This document shows, piece by piece, positions 17,599 to 27,118 of a DNA stretch of 64,000 nucleotides. A program made the position numbers and the translations under genes. The notes under the pieces were generated by a model. That model was given only the letters and a program-made list of their open reading frames with translations. It did not search any database and was not told where the DNA came from. The stretch comes from Cellulomonas gelida (GTDB lineage: Bacteria; Actinomycetota; Actinomycetes; Actinomycetales; Cellulomonadaceae): contig NZ_BJLQ01000003.1 in the NCBI RefSeq assembly GCF_006538725.1, forward strand, positions 1 to 64,000. Reading direction: 5' to 3'. Every line of letters starts with the position of its first letter. Position 1 is the stretch's first letter.

Positions 17599-20154
17599 TC
17601 AGAGCGCGCCGACCGCGAGGACGCGCAGGACCACCTCGCCGGCCTCGTCGGACGCCGCCAGGTCGACCAGTGCGTCGATGCGCCAGTCGTGGTCGCCCTC
17701 GGGGTCGTCGAGGAGCTGGCGCACGCGCCAGGTCGTCGCGCTCGTCGTGACCTGGAACAGCGCGGGTCCCCGCGCGGGGGCGCCCGTGAGGATCTCGTCG
17801 TGGTCGTCGTAGAACGGGTCGAGCGCGGCGGACCAGCGGTCGGTGGTCCAGGGCTCGTCGTCCTCGTCGCGGTCGCCGAGCGCCGCCAGCGCGCCGTACT
17901 GCTCGCGCGCCGCGAGCTCGACGCGGCGGAACAGCGCACCGCGCACGAGCGCGCGGAACACGCGCGGGTTGTCGGTGATCGGTTCGGGAGTGTCCTCGTC
18001 GAGGCCGCCGGGCGCGTCGGCGCCGTGCTCGTCGAGCGGGTTCGCGAGGCGCTCCCACTCGTCGAGCAGGCTCGAGTCCGTGCGGCGCACCAGGTCGCCC
18101 AGCCACTCGATGAGCTCCCACAGCTCCTCGGTGCGGGCATCCTCCGGGACGGTCTGGCGCAGCGCGCGGTACGCGTCCGCGAGGTAGCGCAGCAGCACGC
18201 CCTCGGTGCGGTCCAGGGTGTACAGGCTCACGTACTCGGCGAACGTCGCGGCGCGCTCGTGCATCTCGCGGACCACGGACTTGGGGGAGAGCTCGAGGTC
18301 GGCGACCCACGGGTTCGTCGTGCGGTAGGTCGCGAACGCCGCGGCGAGCAGCTCGGCCAGCGGGCGCGGGTAGGTGACGTGCTCGAGCAGCGCCATGCGC
18401 TCGTCGTACTCGAGGCCGTCGGCCTTCATCGCGGCGACGGCCTCGCCGCGGGCCTTGTTCTCCTGCGCGGCGAGCACCTGGCGGGGGTCGTCGAGCGTGG
18501 CCTCGAGCACCGAGACCACGTCGTGCGCGTACCCGGGGTCCGCCTGGTCGAGCAGCTCGAGGGCCGCGTACGCGAACGGCGACAGCGCCTGGTTGAGCGC
18601 GAAGTTCGGCGGCAGGTCGTGCGTGAGGCGCACGGTCCGACGACGACCACGCGGCGCGTCCGCGTCGTCGACCGTGACCCGCTCGATCACGCCGGCCGCG
18701 CGCAGCGAGCGGTAGACCGCGACCGCCTGGCGCACGTGGCGTCCGCGCGCGGAGGCGGGCTCGTGGTTGTCGGTGAGCAGGCGCGTCATGGCGACCACCG
18801 GGTCCTCACCCTTCGCGCCGCGGGCCAGCACGTGCAGCACCATCGCGTGCGTGACCGAGAAGCTGCTGGTCAGCGGCTCGGGCGGGGCGTCGCGCAGGCG
18901 CTCGAACGTCTTGTCGGTCCAGTTGACGTGCCCGGTCGGCGCCTGCTTGCGGACGATCTTCTTGAGCTTGCGCGGGTCGTCGCCCGCCCGCTCGAGCGCC
19001 TTGCGGTTCTCGATGACGTGCTCGGGCGCCATGACGACGACCTCGCCGACCGTGTCGAAGCCCGCGCGTCCCGCACGCCCCGCGATCTGGTGGAACTCGC
19101 GCGCCGACAGGTGCCGCATCCGCTGGCCGTCGTACTTCACCAGGCTCGTGAGCACCACGGTCCGGATCGGGACGTTGATGCCGACGCCGAGGGTGTCCGT
19201 GCCGCAGACGACGGGCAGCAGGCCGCGCTGCGTGAGCCGCTCGACCACGCGGCGGTACTTGGGCAGCATCCCCGCGTGGTGCACCCCGACGCCGTGCCGC
19301 AGCAGCCGCGACAGCGTCTTGCCGAAGCCCGGGCCGAACCGGAACGCCCCGAGCTCGGCCGCGATCGCGTCGCGCTGCTCGCGGCTCGTCAGGTGCGCCG
19401 ACAGCAGCGACTGCGCGCGCTCGACCGCCTCCTTCTGCGTGAAGTGCACGACGTACACGGGCGCGCGACGGGTGCGGACGAGCTCGTCGAGCACCTCGTG
19501 CAACGGCTCGACCACGTAGGAGAACGTCAGCGGCACGGGTCGTTCGGCGTTCGTGATGACCGCGACGTCACCGCCCGTGCGGCGCCGCAGGTCGTCGGCG
19601 AAGAACGTGACGTCGCCGAGCGTCGCGGACATGAGCACGAACTGCGTGCGCGGCAGCTCCAGCAGGGGGACCTGCCACGCCCAGCCGCGCTGCGGGTCGG
19701 AGTAGAAGTGGAACTCGTCCATGACGACCTGGCTCGCGTCCGCGTCCGCGCCGTCGCGCAGCGCGAGGTTCGCGAGGATCTCGGCGGTGCAGCAGATGAT
19801 CGGCGCGCCCGGGTTCACGGCCGAGTCGCCCGTCATCATCCCGACGTTCTCCGAGCCGAACGCCGCGACGAGGGCGAAGAACTTCTCGCTCACGAGCGCC
19901 TTGAGCGGCGCGGTGTAGAAGGTCCGCCGCCCCTGGGCGAGCGCGACGAAGTGCGCGGCGGTCGCCACCAGGGACTTGCCCGAGCCCGTGGGCGTCGACA
20001 GGATCACGTGGCTGCCCGTGACCAGCTCGAGGAGCGACTCCTCCTGGTGCGGGTACAGCGTCAGGCCCTGCTCAGCGGCCCACCCGGTGAACGCCTCGTA
20101 GAGCGCGTCGGGGTCGTGCGGGTCGGTGGGGATCCGGTCGGCGAGCGTGGGCAC
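17599..20154 (-). CDS. Large DEAD/DEAH-box helicase with DUF3516 C-terminal domain
   Basis: An 851-residue superfamily 2 helicase. Walker A 'STPTGSGKS' (Lys about 60), motif II 'VVMDEFHFY' (DEFH), motif III 'LMSATLGD', and motif VI 'HQIAGRAGRAGFD' near residue 360 give a Ski2-like ATPase core over residues about 30-420. The long C-terminal half has no catalytic motifs and corresponds to the DUF3516 region of actinobacterial helicases of this size. RNA or DNA unwinding is known for the superfamily; the specific substrate is not. The GTG start has GGGAGGA six to seven bases upstream. It stands alone. Confidence 0.9.
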   Translation of the reverse strand: MPTLADRIPTDPHDPDALYEAFTGWAAEQGLTLYPHQEESLLELVTGSHVILSTPTGSGKSLVATAAHFVALAQGRRTFYTAPLKALVSEKFFALVAAFGSENVGMMTGDSAVNPGAPIICCTAEILANLALRDGADADASQVVMDEFHFYSDPQRGWAWQVPLLELPRTQFVLMSATLGDVTFFADDLRRRTGGDVAVITNAERPVPLTFSYVVEPLHEVLDELVRTRRAPVYVVHFTQKEAVERAQSLLSAHLTSREQRDAIAAELGAFRFGPGFGKTLSRLLRHGVGVHHAGMLPKYRRVVERLTQRGLLPVVCGTDTLGVGINVPIRTVVLTSLVKYDGQRMRHLSAREFHQIAGRAGRAGFDTVGEVVVMAPEHVIENRKALERAGDDPRKLKKIVRKQAPTGHVNWTDKTFERLRDAPPEPLTSSFSVTHAMVLHVLARGAKGEDPVVAMTRLLTDNHEPASARGRHVRQAVAVYRSLRAAGVIERVTVDDADAPRGRRRTVRLTHDLPPNFALNQALSPFAYAALELLDQADPGYAHDVVSVLEATLDDPRQVLAAQENKARGEAVAAMKADGLEYDERMALLEHVTYPRPLAELLAAAFATYRTTNPWVADLELSPKSVVREMHERAATFAEYVSLYTLDRTEGVLLRYLADAYRALRQTVPEDARTEELWELIEWLGDLVRRTDSSLLDEWERLANPLDEHGADAPGGLDEDTPEPITDNPRVFRALVRGALFRRVELAAREQYGALAALGDRDEDDEPWTTDRWSAALDPFYDDHDEILTGAPARGPALFQVTTSATTWRVRQLLDDPEGDHDWRIDALVDLAASDEAGEVVLRVLAVGAL

Positions 20155-20201
20155 CGCCTGATCCTCCCATCCGCAGGGTCATGCGCTGCCGTGCTCCTCG
20201 C

Positions 20202-20768
20202 TCACCGCCATGCGAACGAACCGAGCACGGCGTCCACGGTGGGCCAGTCGGCCGTCGCCGGGTCGTGCAGGTAGCCGATGGCCAGCACCGTCCCGTCGCG
20301 CTCGACGAACCACTCGCTCAGCACCTGGTCCTCACCCAGGGCTGTGTCGAGGCGCACCGCGGTGCCGAACGGTCCCTGCACCCGCACAGGTTGCTGGGTG
20401 AGCGGCTTGTCGGCGTCTGGCCCCTGGTCGACGCGGAGATCGGCCAGGGCGTCGGCACCCCCGACGACGGACGTCGCGCCCTGGCACAAGACGTGCATCG
20501 ATCCGTGTGCCCAGACGAAGCCGCGCGCGTCCGCGGTGGTGCCCGGGCTCGTCGCGGGGCTCGAGATCGCGTAGTCGGGGCACGGGTCGGCGGAGCCGTC
20601 GAACCGCTGCGGGAGCTCGACGCCGGACGACGGCAGGGTGAGCGTGGCCCACGCCAACGGGTCCGGGGAGCGCGTCGCGCGTGCCGCGAACCAGCCGCCG
20701 CCGAAGCCGCCGGCGACGAGTCCGAGCGCGACGACGAACGCGAGCGCCGTACGGGACGGACGTGGCAT
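20202..20768 (-). CDS. Secreted or membrane-anchored protein, function unknown
   Basis: A 188-residue protein with an N-terminal hydrophobic segment ('ALAFVVALGLVAGGFGGGWF', about 8-28) acting as signal peptide or anchor; no lipobox is present. The rest is a soluble extracytoplasmic domain with two cysteines ('ADPCPDYA', 'VLCQGAT'). I chose ATG 20768, which has a GAGGGGG site upstream; GTG 20783 would include that site in the coding sequence. I do not recognise the family. Confidence 0.75.
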   Translation of the reverse strand: MPRPSRTALAFVVALGLVAGGFGGGWFAARATRSPDPLAWATLTLPSSGVELPQRFDGSADPCPDYAISSPATSPGTTADARGFVWAHGSMHVLCQGATSVVGGADALADLRVDQGPDADKPLTQQPVRVQGPFGTAVRLDTALGEDQVLSEWFVERDGTVLAIGYLHDPATADWPTVDAVLGSFAWR

Positions 20769-20896
20769 CGATGACCCCCTCACGTCGGAGCCGGGGAGGC
20801 TCCGACCGGGCAGCCTCGCACGCCCGGCGGTCGCGCGTGGAGCGATCCGCGCACGGTCACCCGGACGGACGCGCGTGCCGGGGATAGCGTCGAGCC

Positions 20897-21631
20897 ATGA
20901 GGCCCTTCGTGCTGCTGGCGTCGCGCGCCGAGGACGGCGCCGCGGACGACGAGTACGCGCAGGTGCTGCGGTACGGCGGGCTCACGGAGCGCGACCTGGT
21001 CCGCGTCCGCCTCGAGGCGGGTCCGATGCCTGAGCTGGACCTCGACGAGCTCAGCGGCGTGATCGTCGGTGGCAGCCCGTTCGACGCGAGCACCCCGGCC
21101 GACCGCAAGTCCGACGTCCAGCAGCGGGTCGAGCGCGAGATGTCCGCGCTGCTCGACCGGCTCGTGCCGCGCGACTTCCCGTTCCTCGGCGCGTGCTACG
21201 GGGTCGGCACGCTCGGCTCGCACCAGGGCGGCGTGATCGACCGGACCTACGCCGAGCCCATCGGCGCGGTGCGCGTGACGCTCACGGCCGCCGGACGCGC
21301 GGACCCGCTGCTCGCCGAGGTCCCCGACGCGTTCGACGCGTTCGTCGGGCACAAGGAGGCCTGCCGCGTCCTGCCGGCGACCGCGACGCTCCTCGCGAGC
21401 TCGCCGACGTGCCCGGTGCAGATGTTCCGCGTGGGCTCGAACCTCTACGCCACGCAGTTCCATCCCGAGCTCGACGTCGCCGGGATCAGCGCGCGCGTGA
21501 AGGTCTACGGGGGCTACGGGTACTACCAGCCGGGCGAGCAGGAGCAGATCCTGGCGCGCCTCGCGTCCAGCGACGTGTGGGCGCCCCCGCGCATCCTCGC
21601 GGCCTTCGTCGACCGCTACGGGCGGCGCTGA
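20897..21631 (+). CDS. Class I glutamine amidotransferase-like protein
   Basis: A 244-residue protein of the GATase class I family. The nucleophile elbow is 'FLGACYGVG' (Cys near residue 100) and the catalytic His and Glu are in 'ATQFHPELD' (near 199-201). The free-standing form resembles the GuaA-type glutaminase domain. The physiological acceptor is unknown. TAGCGT (20885-20890) lies six bases before the ATG, so the message is probably leaderless. No synthase partner is adjacent. Confidence 0.88.
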   Translation: MRPFVLLASRAEDGAADDEYAQVLRYGGLTERDLVRVRLEAGPMPELDLDELSGVIVGGSPFDASTPADRKSDVQQRVEREMSALLDRLVPRDFPFLGACYGVGTLGSHQGGVIDRTYAEPIGAVRVTLTAAGRADPLLAEVPDAFDAFVGHKEACRVLPATATLLASSPTCPVQMFRVGSNLYATQFHPELDVAGISARVKVYGGYGYYQPGEQEQILARLASSDVWAPPRILAAFVDRYGRR

Positions 21632-21788
21632 TCCACGGCGCCCGTTCGTCGTTCCGTCGCCTGCTCGGCGCGGCCCTGCGCCTCCAATGACCCCGTGCCG
21701 TCGCCCGGCCCCCGTGCGGCCCGTGGCTGGACGCGCGACCATGTCGGGGGACCGGTCGACCGGGGCCGGCGGGGACACGGGAGCACCC

Positions 21789-23222
21789 ATGACGCAGGCG
21801 CAGCGGACGTTCGACGTGGTCGTGCTCGGCGGTGGTGCCGTCGGCGAGAACGCCGCGGACCGGGCCGCGCGGACCGGCCTCGAGGTCGCGCTCGTGGAGG
21901 GTGCCCTCGTGGGCGGCGAGTGCTCCTACTGGGCCTGCATGCCGTCCAAGGTGCTGCTGCGCCCGGGCGCCGTCCGTGACGCCGCGCGCCGCACGCCCGG
22001 CGTCGCCGACCCAGGCGACCTCGACGTGGCCGCCGTGCTCGCGCGGCGCGACGAGATCACGCACCACTGGGACGACGCGTCGCAGGCGGACTGGGTCGCG
22101 AGCGTCGGGATCACGCTGCTGCGCGGGCACGCGCGGTTCACCGGTCCGCGTGCGCTCGTCGTGGAGTCGGACGACGGGACAGTCGACGTGCGGGCCCGAC
22201 GGGCCGTGATCGTCGCGACGGGCTCCCAGCCGACGATCCCGCCCGTCGAGGGGCTGGCCGACGCCCGCCCCTGGACGAGTCGAGACGCGACGTCCGCGCA
22301 GCACGTGCCCGCGCGGCTCGCGGTGCTCGGCGGGGGAGTCGTGGGGTGCGAGCTGGCCGACGCGTTCGCGAGCCTGGGCAGCGCGGTGACCCTCGTGGTG
22401 CGCGGCGACGGGCTGCTCGCCGGGGCGGAGCCGTTCGCGGGCGAGGCCGTCCTCGAGTCGCTGCGCGCCCGCGGCGTGCGGGTGCTCCTCGGGGCGCAGA
22501 CGCGCCGGGTGCACCGCGACGACGCCGGGGTGCACGTCACCCTCGACGACGAGGTCGTCACCGCCGACGAGCTGCTCGTCGCGACCGGGCGCCACCCCCG
22601 GACACGAGACCTGGGGCTCGAGACCCTCGGCCTCGAGCCGGGTGCGCCGCTCGACGTCGACGACGCGCTCGCGGTCGCGGGCCTGCCGTGGCTGTTCGCC
22701 GTCGGCGACGTGACCGGACGGACCGGCACGACGCACCAGGGCAAGTACGACGCGCGCGTCGCCGGCGACGTGGTCGCGGCACGGTTCGGGTCCGACGAGG
22801 CTGCGCGCACCGCGGAGGCCGCCGCCAGGCCGTGGAGCAGGTACCGGGCGAGCGCTGACCACGCCGCCGTGCCGCAGGTCGTGTTCACCCAGCCCGAGGT
22901 CGCGTGGGTGGGGCTCACCGAGCGGGCCGCACGCGAGGCCGGGCTCGACGTGCGCGTCGTCTCGTACGAGCTCGCCGACGTCGCGGGAGCCAGCGTCCTC
23001 TCACCGGACTACTCGGGGCGCGCGCAGCTCGTGCTCGACGCTGCGCGCGACGACGTCGTGGTCGGCGCGACGTTCGTCGGGCCGGACGCGGCCGAGATGC
23101 TGCACGCGGCCACGATCGCGGTGGTCGGCGAGCTGCCGCTCGCGCGGCTGTGGCACGCGGTGCCGTCCTACCCGACCCTGAGCGAGGTGTGGCTGCGGTT
23201 CGGCGAGGTCGCCGGCCTGTGA
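21789..23222 (+). CDS. FAD-dependent pyridine nucleotide-disulfide oxidoreductase
   Basis: A 478-residue flavoprotein of the dihydrolipoamide dehydrogenase/mercuric reductase family. FAD motif 'DVVVLGGGAVGENAAD' at the N-terminus, redox-active pair in 'GGECSYWACMPSK' (about 42-54), NAD(P) motif 'LAVLGGGVVGCELADAF' near 180, second FAD motif 'FAVGDVTGRT' and the C-terminal dimerisation domain. The last segment ends 'HAVPSYPTLSEVW', giving the usual His-x4-Pro-x-x-x-Glu-like catalytic region. The disulfide motif differs from the usual CLNxGC. I use ATG 21789 (GGGAG upstream). The substrate is not known; no lipoyl or 2-oxoacid dehydrogenase genes adjoin it. Confidence 0.88.
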   Translation: MTQAQRTFDVVVLGGGAVGENAADRAARTGLEVALVEGALVGGECSYWACMPSKVLLRPGAVRDAARRTPGVADPGDLDVAAVLARRDEITHHWDDASQADWVASVGITLLRGHARFTGPRALVVESDDGTVDVRARRAVIVATGSQPTIPPVEGLADARPWTSRDATSAQHVPARLAVLGGGVVGCELADAFASLGSAVTLVVRGDGLLAGAEPFAGEAVLESLRARGVRVLLGAQTRRVHRDDAGVHVTLDDEVVTADELLVATGRHPRTRDLGLETLGLEPGAPLDVDDALAVAGLPWLFAVGDVTGRTGTTHQGKYDARVAGDVVAARFGSDEAARTAEAAARPWSRYRASADHAAVPQVVFTQPEVAWVGLTERAAREAGLDVRVVSYELADVAGASVLSPDYSGRAQLVLDAARDDVVVGATFVGPDAAEMLHAATIAVVGELPLARLWHAVPSYPTLSEVWLRFGEVAGL

Positions 23223-23223
23223 C

Positions 23224-23260
23224 CGTCGGGGCCACCGGCCACTGACCGGCGGCCCCGACG
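23224..23260. terminator. Terminator between convergent genes
   Basis: CGTCGGGGCC (23224-23233) pairs with GGCCCCGACG (23251-23260), with an inner CCGG/CCGG pairing, just after the oxidoreductase stop and before the end of the convergent substrate-binding protein gene. Confidence 0.75.
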
Positions 23261-23291
23261 TCTGTCCCGCGCCCCGGGGCGCGGTGTGCCG

Positions 23292-24293
23292 TCAGCCGAG
23301 CGAGCCGTCGCTGGACAGCACGAGCCCGATCGCGGCCTCGCCCTTGCGCACCGCCTCGCCGATGAGTGCGAAGTCGTACGCCGTGAAGTCGGTGAACACC
23401 AGGCCGTACTTCTCCTCGAGCCCCGGCTGGCAGAACGGCCGCTCGGGGCACTCCGCGGGCCCGGCGAGCGACAGGCCCGCCGCGCACGCCTCCGCGAGCT
23501 CGGACAGCGTCGTCACGCCGTGCTCGTCGGCGAACTCCTGGGTCACGGCGAACGCGTTCTGGTCTTGCGCGGCCGACGCCTTGCCGACCACCAGCCCACG
23601 CTCCTGCGCGAGGGGTTCGAGCGCCGCCACCGTCGCGTCGACGTCACCCGACGCGACGGGCGCGGCGTCCGGGCCGTTGATCGTCGAGTTGAGGAACTCG
23701 GCGAGCGTCGCCGCGTACTCGGGGACCACCGCGAGCTCGCCGGACTCGAGCGCCGGCAGGTACGTCTCGCGTGCACCGATCTCCCGGACCTGCGCGTCGT
23801 ACCCGGCGCTGCGCAGCACCTCGGCGTAGATGTTGGCGAGCGTGCTGCTCTCGGAGAAGTTCGCGGCGCCGATCGCGAGCGAGGTCCCAGCGCCCGACTG
23901 CTCGGTCGCGGCCAGGCCCTCGTCCTTCACGAACTGCGCGGCGACCTCGCTCGAGGTCTGGCGGTCGATGTCGACGGCCTTGTTGAGCGCGATGAGGCGG
24001 TCGGTGTCGAGCGCGTCGGAGACGGCGTCGAGCAGCGGGACGACGCCCGGGCTCGCCTCGGCGACCGACGCGCTGACCGCGGGGATGACGTTGTCGGCGT
24101 TCTGCAGGGTCTTGTCGTCCTTCAGCACGACGAGCTGGTCACCGGGGACCGGTTCGCACGCCGCGCCCGTGGCCGCGCCCTGGCTGGTGGGATCCGCGAC
24201 GCCGCCGCCCGAGCCCGGGTCTCCGCACGCGCCGAGCGCGAGCAGGGACGCGGCGAGGGACAGCACGGCGAGGCTCTTGCGGTTCGAGAACAC
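23292..24293 (-). CDS. Quaternary-amine/betaine ABC transporter substrate-binding lipoprotein
   Basis: A 333-residue lipoprotein: 'MFSNRKSLAVLSLAASLLALG' ends in a lipobox with Cys 23. The mature protein matches the OpuAC/ProX/OsmF group that binds glycine betaine, choline and similar osmolytes: 'IGAANFSESSTLANIYAEVL', 'LPALESGELAVVPEYAATLA' and a late aromatic 'TDFTAYDFALIG' segment. The GTG start is preceded by TTGGAGT. It is the last gene of a three-gene minus-strand unit after two permeases; the ATPase gene is divergent. Confidence 0.88.
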   Translation of the reverse strand: MFSNRKSLAVLSLAASLLALGACGDPGSGGGVADPTSQGAATGAACEPVPGDQLVVLKDDKTLQNADNVIPAVSASVAEASPGVVPLLDAVSDALDTDRLIALNKAVDIDRQTSSEVAAQFVKDEGLAATEQSGAGTSLAIGAANFSESSTLANIYAEVLRSAGYDAQVREIGARETYLPALESGELAVVPEYAATLAEFLNSTINGPDAAPVASGDVDATVAALEPLAQERGLVVGKASAAQDQNAFAVTQEFADEHGVTTLSELAEACAAGLSLAGPAECPERPFCQPGLEEKYGLVFTDFTAYDFALIGEAVRKGEAAIGLVLSSDGSLG

Positions 24294-24403
24294 GGTGACT
24301 CCAAGGCGGCCGGTGATCGGGACAGGCAGTGCGGACTCGGGAGCGGACTTGGGAACGGGCTCGGGAGGGGACTCGCCAGCGAACGGCGGCGAGCGTCGTG
24401 CGG

Positions 24404-25174
24404 TCATCGCGCAGTCCCATTCGAGCGGGGGCCGTCCGCGGCGGCAACCGCGGGCACGGGATCGGCGGCCGTGAGACCGCGGCGTGGTCGCTGCGCGGTG
24501 GCGCGGCGCGTCGACTCGCGCACGCCGCGCGGCGTCACGGCACGCTGGGCGAGGGCCAGCGCACCCTCGGCGAGCAGGCACAGCGCCGCGACGAGCAGAC
24601 CGCCCGCGAGCACCTGCCCGTAGCGCTGCGTCGCGAAGCCCGAGACGACCACCGACCCGAGACTGCGGCCGCCCACGAGCGCCGCGAGCGGGACGGTCGC
24701 GAGCACCTGCACCACGGCCGTGCGGACCCCCGCCGCGACGAGCGGCACGGCGAGCGGGAGCTCGACGAGCCACAGCCGGCGCGAGCCGCCCATCCCGAGC
24801 CCCCGTGCCGCGTCGAGCACGTCGCGGTCGACGCCCGCGAGCCCGGTGACCGTGTTCGTCAGGAGCGGCGGGACCGCGAACACCGCGCACGCGAGCACGG
24901 TCGCCGAGCTGCCGAACAGGCCCGCCGAGGCGAACAGCGTGAGCAGCGCGAGCGTGGGCAGAGCGCGGGTCGTGTTCGCGACGACGACCCCGAGCGTGCC
25001 GCCGCGACGCGCGTGCCCCAGCGCGACGCCCGCGGGCAGCGCCACGAGTGCCGCGAGCAGCACGGCCAGCACCGTGACCCGCAGGTGCTCGGCGGTGAGC
25101 GCGAGCACGCCGTTGCGGCCCGTCCAGTTGAGCGGGTCGTTGAGCCACGCGAAGGCCTCGGTCAGCAGGTCCAC
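24404..25174 (-). CDS. Quaternary-amine/betaine ABC transporter permease (second)
   Basis: A 256-residue permease with five to six TM helices. The EAA-type cytoplasmic loop reads 'DVLDAARGLGMGGSRRLWLV', which is where the ATPase docks. The C-terminal 35 residues are Arg/Ala-rich and hydrophilic. GTG start. It lies 37 bases after the first permease gene and before the binding protein gene, so the importer is built from two different permeases as in OpuC/OsmU-type systems. Confidence 0.88.
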   Translation of the reverse strand: MDLLTEAFAWLNDPLNWTGRNGVLALTAEHLRVTVLAVLLAALVALPAGVALGHARRGGTLGVVVANTTRALPTLALLTLFASAGLFGSSATVLACAVFAVPPLLTNTVTGLAGVDRDVLDAARGLGMGGSRRLWLVELPLAVPLVAAGVRTAVVQVLATVPLAALVGGRSLGSVVVSGFATQRYGQVLAGGLLVAALCLLAEGALALAQRAVTPRGVRESTRRATAQRPRRGLTAADPVPAVAAADGPRSNGTAR

Positions 25175-25211
25175 GAGAGCCTCCCGGCGCGTGGCTCTCC
25201 GGTGCGCGGGC

Positions 25212-25898
25212 TCATACCGCGACCGCCCGACCGTCGCGCGCGGCGCGCCACGGCGTCAGCAGCCGCCCGACGAGCACGACGAGCAGGTCCGCGACCAGCG
25301 CGAGCAGCACGCACAGCACCGTCGCCGTCATGATCTCGGCGTGATAGTCGCTGCGGAAGCCGCGGAACATGAGCTGGCCGAGCCCGCCGTAGCCCACGAC
25401 CACCCCGACCGTCACGAGCGCGACCGTCGTGACCGTGGCGACCCGCACGCCCGCGACGATGCTCGGCAGCGCCTGGGGCAGCTCGACCTGCAGCAGCATG
25501 CGCACGCGCCCGTACCCCAGCCCGCGAGCCGCGTCGGTCACGGCCGGGTCGACGCCGGCGAGGCCCACGAGGACGTTGCGCACGAGCACGAGGAGCGCGT
25601 ACAGCACCAGGCCGATGAGCACGGTCGTCCGCCCGATGCCCGTGTACGGCGCGAGCAGCGCGAACAGCGCCAGCGAGGGCACCGTGTAGAGCACCCCGGC
25701 GGTCCCGACGACGGGACCCGCGAGCCGCGGCCGCAGGTGCGCGACCCCTGCGAGCGGAAGGGCGGCGACGAGCGCGAGCAGGACCGCCTGCACCGTGAGC
25801 GACACGTGCTGCACGAGGGCGCGCTCGATGTCGGCCCAGTTGCGCTCGACGTAGTCCCACGACAGCCACGGGTTCGCGGGCGCGCTGGTCGTGGACAT
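25212..25898 (-). CDS. Quaternary-amine/betaine ABC transporter permease (first)
   Basis: A 228-residue permease with about five TM helices and the EAA loop 'AVTDAARGLGYGRVRMLLQV'. It is paralogous to the downstream permease (shared 'LAGVDPAVTDAARGLG' / 'LAGVDRDVLDAARGLG'). A TACGTT hexamer ends seven bases before the ATG, indicating a leaderless start for the permease-permease-binding protein operon. The divergent ATPase gene starts 153 bp away. Confidence 0.88.
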   Translation of the reverse strand: MSTTSAPANPWLSWDYVERNWADIERALVQHVSLTVQAVLLALVAALPLAGVAHLRPRLAGPVVGTAGVLYTVPSLALFALLAPYTGIGRTTVLIGLVLYALLVLVRNVLVGLAGVDPAVTDAARGLGYGRVRMLLQVELPQALPSIVAGVRVATVTTVALVTVGVVVGYGGLGQLMFRGFRSDYHAEIMTATVLCVLLALVADLLVVLVGRLLTPWRAARDGRAVAV

Positions 25899-26051
25899 GG
25901 CAGCGAACGTAGACCGAGCCTCCGACACCCGCCCGACGAGCGGTCGACCGGCCGGGCAACGGGTGCCCACAGGCGCGGGAACGAGGCCGGGCGCCGGGCG
26001 GGCCGGGGCGGGCGCTCGCGGATGTCGGTGCGCGCGGTTACGGTCCCTGGC

Positions 26052-27071
26052 GTGGACGACGAGTGGGCGATCCGGTTCGAGCACGCCGCCAAGACGTACG
26101 CCGCGGGCTCGTCGTCCCGCCGCGACGCGCCGGCCGCGGTCGACGAACTGACCCTCGACGTGCGCACGGGCGAGGTGCTGGTGCTCGTGGGTCCGTCGGG
26201 GTGCGGCAAGTCCACCACGCTGCGCATGGTCAACCGGCTCGTCGAGCCCACCGGCGGACGCGTGCTCGTCGAGGGGCGTGACGTCGCGACGCTCGACGTG
26301 GTCGAGCTGCGCCGCCGCATCGGGTACGTCATCCAGAACGTCGGGCTCTTCCCGCACCGCACGGTCGCGCAGAACGTCGCGACCGTGCCGCGCCTGCTCG
26401 GGTGGGACCGCACGCGCACCCGCGCGCGCGTCGCCGAGCTGCTCGAGCTCGTCGGGCTCGCGCCGGACCGCTACGCGCGGCGCTACCCCCACGCCCTGTC
26501 GGGCGGCGAGCGTCAGCGCGTCGGCGTGGCTCGCGCGCTGGCGACCGACCCGCCGGTCCTCCTCATGGACGAGCCGTTCGGTGCGGTGGACCCCGTGGGT
26601 CGCCGCCGGCTGCAGGACGAGTTCGCGCGCATCCAGCGTGAGCTCGGCACCACGGTCATGCTCGTGACGCACGACATCGACGAGGCGGTGCGGATGGCCG
26701 ACCGGGTCGCGGTGATGAGCCTCGGTGGCCACGTCGAGCAGCTCGCGGCACCGCTCGAGATCGTCGCCCACCCCGCGACGCCGGCGGTGGCCGATCTCGT
26801 CGGCCGCGGTCGTGTCGCGCGCCTGCTGGCCCTCGGCCGTCTGTCGCCCGACGACGTCGACGCGCACGGCACGGCAGCCCCGGACGCACCGGTGGTCCAC
26901 GTCGGCGACGAGCTCGGCGAGGTCCTCGACACGCTGGCGAGCGACGGCGTCACCGCGGTGGCGGTGCACCACGACGGGGCCCTCGTCGGGACCGTCACCT
27001 CGACCGCAGTCCTGGCCGCCCTGCGCAGGCTGGTCGCTGCGCCCGCCCCGGCGGACGTCCCGGGCCGGTGA
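26052..27071 (+). CDS. Quaternary-amine/betaine ABC transporter ATP-binding protein
   Basis: A 339-residue ATPase of the ProV/OpuCA type: Walker A 'VGPSGCGKSTTL', Q-loop 'YVIQNVGLFP', signature 'ALSGGERQRVGVARAL', Walker B 'PVLLMDEPFG', H-loop 'VTHDIDEAV'. The C-terminal 60 residues ('VLDTLASDGVTAVAVHHDG') resemble a single CBS repeat; tandem CBS pairs act as osmosensors in OpuA, so a single one is a reduced version. I favour GTG 26052, because TACGGT lies seven bases upstream (leaderless); ATG 26022 is an alternative. Divergent from the permease/binding protein operon. Confidence 0.88.
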   Translation: MDDEWAIRFEHAAKTYAAGSSSRRDAPAAVDELTLDVRTGEVLVLVGPSGCGKSTTLRMVNRLVEPTGGRVLVEGRDVATLDVVELRRRIGYVIQNVGLFPHRTVAQNVATVPRLLGWDRTRTRARVAELLELVGLAPDRYARRYPHALSGGERQRVGVARALATDPPVLLMDEPFGAVDPVGRRRLQDEFARIQRELGTTVMLVTHDIDEAVRMADRVAVMSLGGHVEQLAAPLEIVAHPATPAVADLVGRGRVARLLALGRLSPDDVDAHGTAAPDAPVVHVGDELGEVLDTLASDGVTAVAVHHDGALVGTVTSTAVLAALRRLVAAPAPADVPGR

Positions 27072-27072
27072 C

Positions 27073-27116
27073 CCTCAGCCGTGGCCGACGACGCGGTCGC
27101 CGTCGTGCGGCCTGAG
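27073..27116. terminator. Probable terminator between convergent genes
   Basis: CCTCAG and CTGAGG flank paired CCG/CGG and CGACGACG/CGTCGT segments in the 47-bp gap between the ABC ATPase gene and the YidE-like transporter gene. The stem is imperfect. Confidence 0.5.
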
Positions 27117-27118
27117 GC

